From Pedobacter sp. L105 (GTDB lineage Bacteria; Bacteroidota; Bacteroidia; Sphingobacteriales; Sphingobacteriaceae), in assembly GCF_009765875.1 (NCBI RefSeq), contig NZ_LMUP01000004.1, positions 310,001 to 374,000 on the forward strand: a stretch of 64,000 nucleotides of DNA, given 5' to 3'. Positions 42,751 through 51,239 of the stretch are shown piece by piece. Under the pieces are notes generated by a model. The model was not told where the DNA came from and made no database searches. It saw only the letters and a program-made list of their open reading frames with translations. How positions within the stretch are numbered: position 1 is the first letter of the stretch; each line of letters opens with the position of its first letter. The position numbers and the translations under genes were made by a program.

Positions 42751-44970
42751 TTATCTGGCTCCCGGAGGGCAGTGTTCTTTTAAATAATTGGTAAACAAAG
42801 TAGCCAAGTGTAAACTTGTACCTTCTCCTTCTGAGATGGCATGGGTACGGTTGGGATAAGACATCATCTGGAATTGCTTATTGTACCTGATCAGCTCATT
42901 GATCAGGAGTTCGGCGTTTTGATAATGTACATTATCATCCCCTGTACCATGAATATATAACAGGTTACCGCGTAAATTTTTAGCGTAAGTAACAGGAGAA
43001 CCTTTGATAAAATAGGAACGGCTTTCTTCGCTGATGGGTACTCCCATATAACGTTCCTGATAAATATTATCATAAGAAAGCTGGTTGCCTACCGCTGCTA
43101 TGGCTATTCCGGTTTTATAGATTTCTGGATATTGAAACATCAGGTTGAGGGTAGAAGAGCCCCCGCCACTCCAGCCCCAAACAGCTACCCTGCTGGTATC
43201 GATGTAAGGGCGTTTTAAAACCTCTTTTGCAGCCATAGCCTGGTCGCGAATGTTTAATAAGCCAATATTGCGATAAATAGCTTTTCGCCATTCGCGGCCT
43301 TTAGGCACAGGAGTGCCCCGGTTATCTATAGAAACATAGATATAACCATCTTTGGCCATATCTCCCTGGTATAAATAATTGTAGTTAACCCCATATTCAT
43401 CCCTTACTTCCTGTCCCCAGGGCTCTCCGTAGACATAAAAAACAACAGGATATTTTTTGGATGGATCAAAATGATCTGGCTTTTGCATCCAGCCATCCAT
43501 TTCAACACCATCCTGGGTTTTTACTTTGAAAAATTCAACGTTAGATTTAGATGGATCTGCTTTAGCCAAAGCATTATTTACATTTTCGGCACCATTCAAC
43601 GCTTTATGGTCGGGCAGGGAAACCACTTCCGAAACCGGCTCCGTATAATAATTAGAGAAAGCATGCAGTGCCAGTTTGCCATTTGGAGAAACATCATATT
43701 CATGTGTACCGCTTTCATTTGCCGGAGAAAGACGTTCCGCTTTACCGCTGCCATCTAATTTAGTGCGGTATAGGTATTTTTGAGTGGCATTTACTGGTGA
43801 AGCCAGGAAATAGATATAACCTGATTTTTCATCAATAGCCCTGATGTTCATCACATCGTATGTTCCTGAAGTGATCAGCTTTTCTTTTTTTCCATCGCGG
43901 CTGATCCGATATAGATGACGCCAGCCGTCTTTTTCACTCGCCCAGAGAAATTCAGATCCGTTGTTGAGCCAATCCCATCCTCCATTGCTATAATCATCAT
44001 CCCACAAGGGTAAAATATCGATCCAGGCCGGATCACTTTCCATATAAATGGTAGTTGATTTTCCGTTTGAAACCGTACAGCGCATCAGCCTGCTTTGATT
44101 TTGCTGACGGTTTAAATGCTGTATGATCAATTCAGTATTATTGGCGGCCCATTCCATTCGTGGAACGTAAGAATGTAAAACAGGATCAGTTGGAATATCC
44201 ATCCACTGGGTAGCTCCTCCTGAAACACTCACCACGCCAATTTTATATGGAGATGGAGGTTCACCGGCAACAGGATATTCAACAGGTGTTACAAATGGAT
44301 AAATGGAATCCGTATTGTTGATCATCAGGTAGTTTTTGGTTTTACTGGCATCAATCTGCCAATAAGCGATATGCTTGCTATCCGGACTCCATCTAAAACC
44401 ATCACGGCAGAAAAATTCTTCTTCATATGCCCAGTCGAAAGTACCGTTGATCAGTTTTTTAGTGCCATCAGTAGTTAGCGGTTTAACTGCTGCGGTGGAT
44501 ATGATTTCTACATAAATATTGTGTTCACTTACAAAAGCTACTTTCTCGCCGTCGGGGGAGAATTTGGCAAACATCAATGACGAAGCCGGCTGATCTTTTC
44601 CTACCTGGTTTAAAGTTTTAGCAGCCATATCGTATATCCAATAATCGCCGCGGGTTTCATAACGCCATACTTTTTTGGTGTTCGTCATGATCAATACTTT
44701 ATGGCCATCGCCTGAAAATGAAAAATGCTTGATCACCAAAGGTTCTTTTCCTGATGGAGTAAGCATTTCTTTACTGATGATCACTGTTTTACTGGCTGGA
44801 TTTTGCGCGTCAATCTCCACGATAGCACCTTCAGCGATCTGGTAAAAGTGATTGCCATCTTTGGTCCAGCGTACGGGGCCATCTGACTGTGCCTGCAAAT
44901 CTGCAGGTTGAAAAATGAATAAAAAAACAATTGCAACTGCAATTTGATAGAGGTTAAGCCTTATCGCCAT
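42751..44970 (-). CDS. Dipeptidyl peptidase IV (S9 family)
   Basis: A 739-residue secreted serine peptidase (signal peptide ends QPADLQAQ). The beta-propeller DPP-IV N-terminal domain spans about residues 40-500 and includes the WAYEEEFFCRDGFRW segment with the double-Glu that binds the free amino terminus. The C-terminal alpha/beta hydrolase domain has nucleophile Ser601 in GWGWSGGGSS, the catalytic Asp in HGTGDDNVHY and the His in NRTHAISEG. The enzyme removes dipeptides from X-Pro or X-Ala N-termini in the periplasm. It stands alone, facing away from the GH30 gene across a 337-bp divergent promoter region. Confidence 0.95.
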   Translation of the reverse strand: MAIRLNLYQIAVAIVFLFIFQPADLQAQSDGPVRWTKDGNHFYQIAEGAIVEIDAQNPASKTVIISKEMLTPSGKEPLVIKHFSFSGDGHKVLIMTNTKKVWRYETRGDYWIYDMAAKTLNQVGKDQPASSLMFAKFSPDGEKVAFVSEHNIYVEIISTAAVKPLTTDGTKKLINGTFDWAYEEEFFCRDGFRWSPDSKHIAYWQIDASKTKNYLMINNTDSIYPFVTPVEYPVAGEPPSPYKIGVVSVSGGATQWMDIPTDPVLHSYVPRMEWAANNTELIIQHLNRQQNQSRLMRCTVSNGKSTTIYMESDPAWIDILPLWDDDYSNGGWDWLNNGSEFLWASEKDGWRHLYRISRDGKKEKLITSGTYDVMNIRAIDEKSGYIYFLASPVNATQKYLYRTKLDGSGKAERLSPANESGTHEYDVSPNGKLALHAFSNYYTEPVSEVVSLPDHKALNGAENVNNALAKADPSKSNVEFFKVKTQDGVEMDGWMQKPDHFDPSKKYPVVFYVYGEPWGQEVRDEYGVNYNYLYQGDMAKDGYIYVSIDNRGTPVPKGREWRKAIYRNIGLLNIRDQAMAAKEVLKRPYIDTSRVAVWGWSGGGSSTLNLMFQYPEIYKTGIAIAAVGNQLSYDNIYQERYMGVPISEESRSYFIKGSPVTYAKNLRGNLLYIHGTGDDNVHYQNAELLINELIRYNKQFQMMSYPNRTHAISEGEGTSLHLATLFTNYLKEHCPPGAR

Positions 44971-45307
44971 GTGACATTCTAGTATAAGGAGATTGAAATT
45001 AAAAAAAATACCGACTTTTTGATATCATCAGGCAAATTGAGCAGGTAGTCGTTTTATTACAATAACACGGTGAAAGTATTAAAATTTTGTTGCTAAAAAA
45101 GACAATTGTTTAAGATGCTCCTCAGGCGGTTCTTTAGATCCTAATTGAAGGTTACAGTTAGCTAATTTCCAGCTTTTTTGCTGAAAAAAATATAAGTATA
45201 ATTACAATCATTGTGCTCAGCTGATTTTAATCGTCGCTTGCAGCACTTGCCGACGAAAGCTTTACTGATACTTAGCCACTGCAGTATAATATCATTTTAA
45301 AAAGAAC
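44971..45307. other. Divergent promoter region, 337 bp
   Basis: This lies between the DPP-IV gene (-) and the GH30 operon (+). No gene is seen. Near the GH30 side an inverted repeat TCGTCG (45231-45236) / CGACGA (45251-45256) encloses a CTTGC direct repeat, 52 bp before the GH30 ATG, and might be an operator. No exact TAnnTTTG box was found at a convincing position. Confidence 0.5.
45231..45256. promoter_or_regulatory. Inverted repeat upstream of GH30 operon
   Basis: 6-bp arms TCGTCG and CGACGA flank CTTGC-AGCA-CTTGC. Its closeness to the GH30 start and the internal direct repeat suggest an operator; short enough to be chance. Confidence 0.3.
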
Positions 45308-46870
45308 ATGAAGATTTGCTACAAAAAACTAACAGGATTGATTGTACTGCTGTGCTCAGCAGCTATATTGGTAAAAGCAGATCAGCCTGCGGATACCGTC
45401 ATACATGTAAGGATAGACTTCAGCCGGTCGGCGCAGACCATCAATAATATTGGGGCTTCGGGCTGCTGGTTCTCTGAAGGGATAGGTAAATTCTGGCCTG
45501 CTGAGAAAAAGGAGAAAATTGCGTCACTATTGTTTAGCAAAAAGCTGGATAAAAATGGAAATCCGGAAGGAATAGGCCTCTCATCCTGGCGGTTTAACAT
45601 TGGAGCTGGTACCAGCGAACAGGGGGAGAGCAGTGGTATAAAGGATTTCAGAAAACGGACGGAAAGTTTTTTAAAGCCTGATGGAACTTACGACTGGAAC
45701 AAACAATCTGGATATCAGTTTTTCCTCAAAAAGGCACATGATTATGGGGTAGAAACGCTGATCGCATTTTCTAATTCGCCTCCGGTACAGTTTACAAAAA
45801 ATGGATTGGGCTATAAAACAGAAAAGAATTATACTGCTAATCTGAAAACAGATCAGTATGCCGCTTACGCTGATTTCCTGGCTCAGGTGATCAAACATTT
45901 TGATCAGCAGGGTTTACATTTTCAATATGTAAGTCCTGTGAATGAACCGCAGTGGGACTGGTCGCATAAATATATGGAAGCCGATCAGGAAGGTTCGCCC
46001 TGGAAAAATGAAGATATTTATAAAATCACACAGCAACTGGACCTCGCTTTAAGTAAAGAGAAGCTGGATAGTAAGATCTTAATAGCTGAAGCCGGAATGC
46101 TCAATTATTTATATGGAGGATCAAAAGGAGCATCCCATCAGATACAGCAGTTTTTTGAGGCGAAAAGCCCATTAAATCTGGGCGGACTTCCCCATGTACC
46201 CCGGGTAATTGCAGGGCACAGTTATTTTACTGAATCCAATGACAGTACTTTGCTGGCTACCAGAAAAAAATTGGCCGATACGGCTAAACGTTATGGTGTG
46301 GAGTATTGGGAGTCTGAATATTCCATGCTTGCCGATGGATTCAGGGAAGGAGCTAAGGGAAAACGCAGTGCGATGGATTGCGCCTTGTTTTTATCTAAAG
46401 TAATCCATGCAGATCTAACTATTGGGAATGCCACAGCCTGGCAGTTCTGGAATGCTTATGAACCCGGTGATGCCAACTTTGATACCCGCTATTACCTGAT
46501 TGCGCTTCATCCAAATCCTGATTTTAAAGACGGCGAATTTAAGGCTACTAAAAACTTATGGGCAATGGGTCATTACAGCCTGTTTGTACGTCCGGGTATG
46601 CAGCGGATTGAAACGAAGTCTGACAAGAACTTACTTGTTTCTGCCTTTACAGATAAAAATAATAAGTTAGTGGTGGTGAGTGTCAATGAAGGTATTACCC
46701 CGGTTAAGCTGAAGCTGGATTTAAAAAAAGGAAAGAAAAAGTATAAAAAAGTATTGATTTATCTGACTGCCGATGGAGATGAGCTGAATATGAAAGCGAT
46801 GCCTGTGCAATCTTATTTAAAAGACATTTCTCTTCCTGCACGCTCTATTGCTACGATTGTAATGGACTAA
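45308..46870 (+). CDS. GH30 glycoside hydrolase, possible endo-beta-1,6-galactanase
   Basis: A 520-residue secreted protein (signal peptide ends AAILVKA). The (beta/alpha)8 barrel plus small beta side domain is typical of GH30: INNIGASGCWFSEGIGKFWP at the start, LSSWRFNIGAGTSEQG, acid/base Glu213 (SPVNEPQWDW), nucleophile Glu337 (YWESEYSML), and a C-terminal sandwich (about 435-520). GH30 includes beta-1,6-glucanases, beta-1,6-galactanases, xylanases and fucosidases; beta-1,6-galactanase is favoured because the operon also has a GH43 of the exo-beta-1,3-galactanase type and a beta-galactosidase. First gene of the GH30-GH88/43-GH2-GH35 operon. Confidence 0.88.
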   Translation: MKICYKKLTGLIVLLCSAAILVKADQPADTVIHVRIDFSRSAQTINNIGASGCWFSEGIGKFWPAEKKEKIASLLFSKKLDKNGNPEGIGLSSWRFNIGAGTSEQGESSGIKDFRKRTESFLKPDGTYDWNKQSGYQFFLKKAHDYGVETLIAFSNSPPVQFTKNGLGYKTEKNYTANLKTDQYAAYADFLAQVIKHFDQQGLHFQYVSPVNEPQWDWSHKYMEADQEGSPWKNEDIYKITQQLDLALSKEKLDSKILIAEAGMLNYLYGGSKGASHQIQQFFEAKSPLNLGGLPHVPRVIAGHSYFTESNDSTLLATRKKLADTAKRYGVEYWESEYSMLADGFREGAKGKRSAMDCALFLSKVIHADLTIGNATAWQFWNAYEPGDANFDTRYYLIALHPNPDFKDGEFKATKNLWAMGHYSLFVRPGMQRIETKSDKNLLVSAFTDKNNKLVVVSVNEGITPVKLKLDLKKGKKKYKKVLIYLTADGDELNMKAMPVQSYLKDISLPARSIATIVMD

Positions 46871-46887
46871 GCGTTATGCTGGTTGTT

Positions 46888-46902
46888 TGTTGAGAGTCAA
46901 CA
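46888..46902 (+). terminator. Weak hairpin with T-run after GH30
   Basis: TGTTGA-GAG-TCAACA is followed by ATTTTT. The stem is short (6 bp), so termination would be partial and could lower expression of the downstream genes. Confidence 0.3.
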
Positions 46903-46960
46903 TCATTTTTCGCCTTTATAAATCTATTTAGTACTTTAGTTAATAATGTCATAACCAGAT

Positions 46961-47146
46961 ATGAAATTTAGTGTAAAGGGTATTTTTTTAGGATTGTTCA
47001 TGCTGGCATGCCTGCAGACAAGTGAACAGATCATCACTGTGGATGACGGTTTTGCCGTCAATGATCTCACCACTGGAAAAGCCAATGTTAAACCCACACC
47101 TGTACAGGTGCTGGAATTATCAATTAATCAATTCAATAACAAATGA
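46961..47146 (+). CDS. Small exported peptide, translationally coupled
   Basis: A 61-residue frame starting at ATG 46961 with a typical N-terminal signal (GIFLGLFMLACLQTSEQ). The LAC triplet could be a lipobox. The remaining 40 residues are acidic-polar, without known motif. Its stop TGA overlaps the ATG of the GH88-GH43 gene (ATGA), so translation is coupled. It may be a real small lipoprotein, or the truncated front of a lost gene. I do not recognise it. Confidence 0.5.
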   Translation: MKFSVKGIFLGLFMLACLQTSEQIITVDDGFAVNDLTTGKANVKPTPVQVLELSINQFNNK

Positions 47147-49380
47147 GGAAACGAAACACGGTACTGACTGTATTAGGACTGCTATTATTTAGTATTTCAG
47201 GGATGGCGCAGGTCTTTAAGCCCAATGAACAACTGGTAAAACAGGTCGATGCCAATTATCTGGCTGGCACAGCGCAGTATAAGATCATGATGAAAGAGCT
47301 GGAGCCAGACAAGTTTCCTAAAACCTTTAACACCAAAAGCGGGAAACTGGAAACCAGCAATTCCGGCTGGTGGTGCAGTGGATTTTACCCCGGAACACTG
47401 CTTGCCTTGTATGAAAAAACAAAAGACCCTGCTTTGCTGACAGAAGCCAACCGTATGCTTGGCCTGCTGGCAAAAGAACAATACAATACCGGCACGCACG
47501 ACCTTGGTTTTATGATGTATTGCAGTTTCGGCACAGCCCTGAAAATTGATCCTAAACCTGAGTACAAACAGATTATGCTCAATAGTGCCAAATCACTGGC
47601 TACACGTTTTGATCCTAAAGTAGGCTGTATCAGATCCTGGAACAGTAAAAAAAGTGATTTTATCGTCATCATTGATAACATGATGAACCTGGAACTGCTG
47701 TTCTGGGCTACCCGTGAAACGGGAGATTCCAGTTATTATAAAATTGCGGTTACCCATGCCAATACCACGATGAAAAATCATTTCCGACCTGATTATAGTT
47801 CGTATCACGTGGTGAATTATAATCCGGAAACAGGAGCTGTACAAAAAAGACAAACGGCCCAGGGGTATGCTGATGAATCTGCATGGGCAAGGGGACAGGC
47901 CTGGGGTTTATATGGTTATACCTTAATGTACCGTGAAACCAAAGACCGGAAATACCTGGATCAGGCCAATCATATTGCCTCCTTTATCCTGAACCATCCG
48001 AATTTGCCTAAAGACAAGATCCCTTACTGGGATTTTAATGCACCGAATATTCCAAACGCTTTGCGTGATGCCTCTGCCGGTGCAGTACTATCGTCTGCCC
48101 TGCTGGAACTTTCCCGTTATACGGATCAGAAAGAGGGAAAGGTCTATTTTAAAGCAGCAGAAAAAATGCTGGAAAGCCTTTCTGGCGCGCCATATCAGTC
48201 TTTGCCGGGTACTAATGAAGGTTTCCTGCTGCAGCATAGCGTGGGTCATTTTCCTCAGCATACGGAGGTTGATCAGCCGCTTACGTATGCCGATTATTAT
48301 TATGTAGAAGCTATGAAGCGGTATGAAACGATCAATTCGTTTAAGCCAGGACAGATCTGGCCCGATAACAATGGCGTACACATCAATGCACATGGCGGCG
48401 GTATGTTATATGATAAAGGCGTATATTATTGGTTTGGTGAACACAAAGTTGCCGGAGATCTGGGAAATAGTGCCCAGGTAGGCGTGCACTGTTATTCGTC
48501 CAAAGATCTGGTTAACTGGAAAGACGAAGGCATTTCACTGAAAGTTTCAGCAGATCCAAAGAGTGATATCACGAGAGGATGCGTGCTGGAACGGCCGAAA
48601 GTTGTTTATAACAAACTGACTAAAAAATATGTGATGTGGTTCCACCTGGAGCTGGCCGGTAAAGGTTATGCTGCGGCACGCGCCGGCGTAGCGACCAGCG
48701 ATCACGTGACAGGACCTTATACTTTCATCAAAAGCTATCGGCCTAACGCCGGAAAAATGCCTTTTTATCCTGTTGGTACAGCCTTAAAGAATCAGGTGAA
48801 TTGCAATAAACTCTTAACAGAGACCGATACCATCTTTTGTCGCGACCAGCCCGGGGGCCAAATGGCAAGGGACATGACAGTTTTTGTTGACGATGACGGA
48901 AAAGCTTACCATGTTTTCTCTTCTGAAGAGAACCTCACTTTGCAGCTGGCAGAACTTACACCAGATTATACCGGCCATACCGGAAAATTTGTAAGGATCT
49001 ATATTGGAGAACAAACTGAAGCACCTGCCCTTTTTAAAAGAAACGGCCTTTATTATATGATAGGCTCTGCCTGCACTGGCTGGAAGCCTAATGAGGCAAG
49101 ATGGTTTACCGCAACTTCTATCTGGGGTCCCTGGACTTATCATGGTAACCCTTGTGAAGGTGCTGGAGCGAAACTAACCTTTGGCGGGCAGAGTACTTGT
49201 GTTTTACCGGTTGCAGGAAAAAAAGATGCCTTTATTTTTATGGCAGATAAATGGACTCCAAAAAATGCAATTGACGGAAGGTACCTGTGGCTGCCAATTC
49301 GCTTTAAGGGTGATGATATCACCATCAACTGGTCTTCAGACTGGGATTTAACTGTATTTGATGAACTAAACCATAAATAA
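47143..49380 (+). CDS. GH88-GH43 fusion: unsaturated glucuronyl hydrolase plus exo-galactanase-like domain
   Basis: A 745-residue secreted bifunctional protein (signal peptide ends SISGMAQ). Residues about 25-395 are a GH88 (alpha/alpha)6 barrel: SNSGWWCSGFYPGTLLALYE, catalytic-type Asp120 in THDLGFMMY and Asp178 in IIDNMMNLELLFWA, and YADESAWARGQAWGLYGYTL. Residues about 405-745 are a GH43 five-bladed propeller of the GH43_24 kind: NNGVHINAHGGGMLYDKGVY at the active site and VLERPKVVYNKLTKKYVMW with the catalytic acid. GH43_24 exo-beta-1,3-galactanases usually lack the catalytic Asp base, as seems so here. GH88 removes unsaturated uronic acid left by polysaccharide lyases. The joining suggests one glycan carrying both units. 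The next gene starts immediately after the stop. Confidence 0.88.
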   Translation: MRKRNTVLTVLGLLLFSISGMAQVFKPNEQLVKQVDANYLAGTAQYKIMMKELEPDKFPKTFNTKSGKLETSNSGWWCSGFYPGTLLALYEKTKDPALLTEANRMLGLLAKEQYNTGTHDLGFMMYCSFGTALKIDPKPEYKQIMLNSAKSLATRFDPKVGCIRSWNSKKSDFIVIIDNMMNLELLFWATRETGDSSYYKIAVTHANTTMKNHFRPDYSSYHVVNYNPETGAVQKRQTAQGYADESAWARGQAWGLYGYTLMYRETKDRKYLDQANHIASFILNHPNLPKDKIPYWDFNAPNIPNALRDASAGAVLSSALLELSRYTDQKEGKVYFKAAEKMLESLSGAPYQSLPGTNEGFLLQHSVGHFPQHTEVDQPLTYADYYYVEAMKRYETINSFKPGQIWPDNNGVHINAHGGGMLYDKGVYYWFGEHKVAGDLGNSAQVGVHCYSSKDLVNWKDEGISLKVSADPKSDITRGCVLERPKVVYNKLTKKYVMWFHLELAGKGYAAARAGVATSDHVTGPYTFIKSYRPNAGKMPFYPVGTALKNQVNCNKLLTETDTIFCRDQPGGQMARDMTVFVDDDGKAYHVFSSEENLTLQLAELTPDYTGHTGKFVRIYIGEQTEAPALFKRNGLYYMIGSACTGWKPNEARWFTATSIWGPWTYHGNPCEGAGAKLTFGGQSTCVLPVAGKKDAFIFMADKWTPKNAIDGRYLWLPIRFKGDDITINWSSDWDLTVFDELNHK

Positions 49381-51231
49381 ATGAAGAAGCTATCCTTAAT
49401 CATATTCGTATCGTTTTGGAGCCTGATCACGCTCGCACAATCTAATCTGATCAGCAATACAGGGGCAAGAAAATCATTGAGCCTAAATGGGAAATGGGAA
49501 TACATTGTTGATCCTTATGAAACCGGGTTTTATGATTACCGGTATAAAGAGCTGAAAGAGAACAATCCTGATGCCTACTGGAATACCGATGTTCAGGTCA
49601 ATAAAACAGAAAAAAAAGAACATGGTTATGTAGAAAAATACAGCCTTGAGGTACCCGGCGACTGGAACCATCAGGAGCCACAATTCCTGTTTTATGAGGG
49701 AACAGTATGGTATAAAAAGTCGTTTGACCTTGAAAAAGCTTTCGGAGAACATAAATTCTTTTTGTATTTCGGAGCAGTGAATTATCGCGCAGATGTATAC
49801 CTGAACGGTAAAAAACTGGGTATGCATAAAGGCGGTTTTACGCCCTTTAATTTTGAAGTGCCCGAAAGCCTGTTAAAGGAAAAGGGGAATTTCCTGGTGG
49901 TGAAAGTTGATAATAAAAGGTATGCCGATGAGGTACCTACGCTCAATACCGACTGGTGGAACTATGGGGGGATTACCCGGGAAGTGAAACTGATGGAAGT
50001 GCCTACAGATTTTATTCAGGATTTTGTAGTGCAACTGAAAAAAGACACCTCGGGTAAAGCACCGGATAAAACCCCCGAAGTGGAAGGCTGGGTGAAATTA
50101 AACCGTGCCCCTGCTAAAGGAGAGCTGATCACAATTGAATTGCCGGAACTAAAATATAAAAAAGTGTTTGCAGCAGAAGGACAGCTTACTGCCCTACATT
50201 TTAAACTGCCAAAACTCCAGTTATGGTCGCCGGAAACGCCGAAACTATATACTGTGATCATAAAAACTAAAAATGATCAGACAAAAGATAAAATTGGCTT
50301 CAGGACCATCGCTGCTCACGGTACACAGGTATTGCTCAATGGCAAACCCATATTTATGCGCGGTATCAGTATTCACGGGGAGATCCCGCAGGAAGTAAGA
50401 CGTGCATATAGTGCTGCGGATGCGGCGCAGTTATTAGGCCAGGCGCGTGAGCTAGGCTGTAATATGGTCAGGCTGGCACATTATCCGCATGATGAAACCA
50501 TGACCCGACTGGCAGATTCTTTAGGGATATTGGTCTGGTCGGAGATTCCTGTTTATTGGACTATAGATTTTGGAAATCCCGAAGTGCTGGGCAAAGCCAA
50601 AGCTCAGCTGGAAGAAATGATCACCCGCGATCATAACAGGGCGAGTGTGATTATCTGGTCGGTAGGAAACGAAACACCCATCAGCCCGGTAAGGACTAAT
50701 TTTATGCATAACCTGCTTACCAGGGCCAGGGAACTGGACAATACCCGCATGGTTTCAGCCGCGCTGGAAGTTAATTATAGTGCTTTAAAGGACAAGAATA
50801 TAGTAGATGATCCGCTAGGGGAGTTTGTAGATTTGGTAGCTTTCAATGAATACCTGGGATGGTATGGCGGCTTGCCCGATAAATGCAGGACCACCAATTG
50901 GGATACGCCTTATAACAAACCACTTTTTGTAAGTGAAACCGGAGGAGATGCTAAAGGCGGCTTTCATGCAGATTCGCTCACCCGTTTTAGCGAAGAATAT
51001 CAGGAATGGTATTTTAAAGAGCAGGTAGCCATGTTTAAACGTATGCCAGCAAAATTTGTAGGGATATCGCCATGGATACTGGCAGATTTCAGGTCGCCCA
51101 AACGTAATAACCCTTTATACCAGGATGGCTGGAACAGAAAGGGCCTTTATGATGACAAAGGGAATAAGAAGAAAGCATTTTATATCATGAAAGCCTGGTA
51201 TGAACAAATTAAAAAGGAACAGCAGCATTAA
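49381..51231 (+). CDS. GH2 beta-glucuronidase-like
   Basis: A 616-residue secreted protein (signal peptide ends SLITLAQ). GH2 domains: sugar-binding jelly roll (about 25-200, with YEGTVWYKKSF and NTDWWNYGGITREV), sandwich (200-305) and TIM barrel (305-610). Acid/base Glu431 (SVGNETPIS), nucleophile Glu519 (FVSETGGD). The NxK motif that recognises the uronic acid carboxylate in beta-glucuronidases is visible as Asn585-Arg-Lys587 in GWNRKGLY. This favours beta-glucuronidase over beta-galactosidase. Starts with no gap after the GH88-GH43 gene and ends 8 bp before GH35, so the three are co-translated. Confidence 0.9.
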   Translation: MKKLSLIIFVSFWSLITLAQSNLISNTGARKSLSLNGKWEYIVDPYETGFYDYRYKELKENNPDAYWNTDVQVNKTEKKEHGYVEKYSLEVPGDWNHQEPQFLFYEGTVWYKKSFDLEKAFGEHKFFLYFGAVNYRADVYLNGKKLGMHKGGFTPFNFEVPESLLKEKGNFLVVKVDNKRYADEVPTLNTDWWNYGGITREVKLMEVPTDFIQDFVVQLKKDTSGKAPDKTPEVEGWVKLNRAPAKGELITIELPELKYKKVFAAEGQLTALHFKLPKLQLWSPETPKLYTVIIKTKNDQTKDKIGFRTIAAHGTQVLLNGKPIFMRGISIHGEIPQEVRRAYSAADAAQLLGQARELGCNMVRLAHYPHDETMTRLADSLGILVWSEIPVYWTIDFGNPEVLGKAKAQLEEMITRDHNRASVIIWSVGNETPISPVRTNFMHNLLTRARELDNTRMVSAALEVNYSALKDKNIVDDPLGEFVDLVAFNEYLGWYGGLPDKCRTTNWDTPYNKPLFVSETGGDAKGGFHADSLTRFSEEYQEWYFKEQVAMFKRMPAKFVGISPWILADFRSPKRNNPLYQDGWNRKGLYDDKGNKKKAFYIMKAWYEQIKKEQQH

Positions 51232-51239
51232 AATAATCG

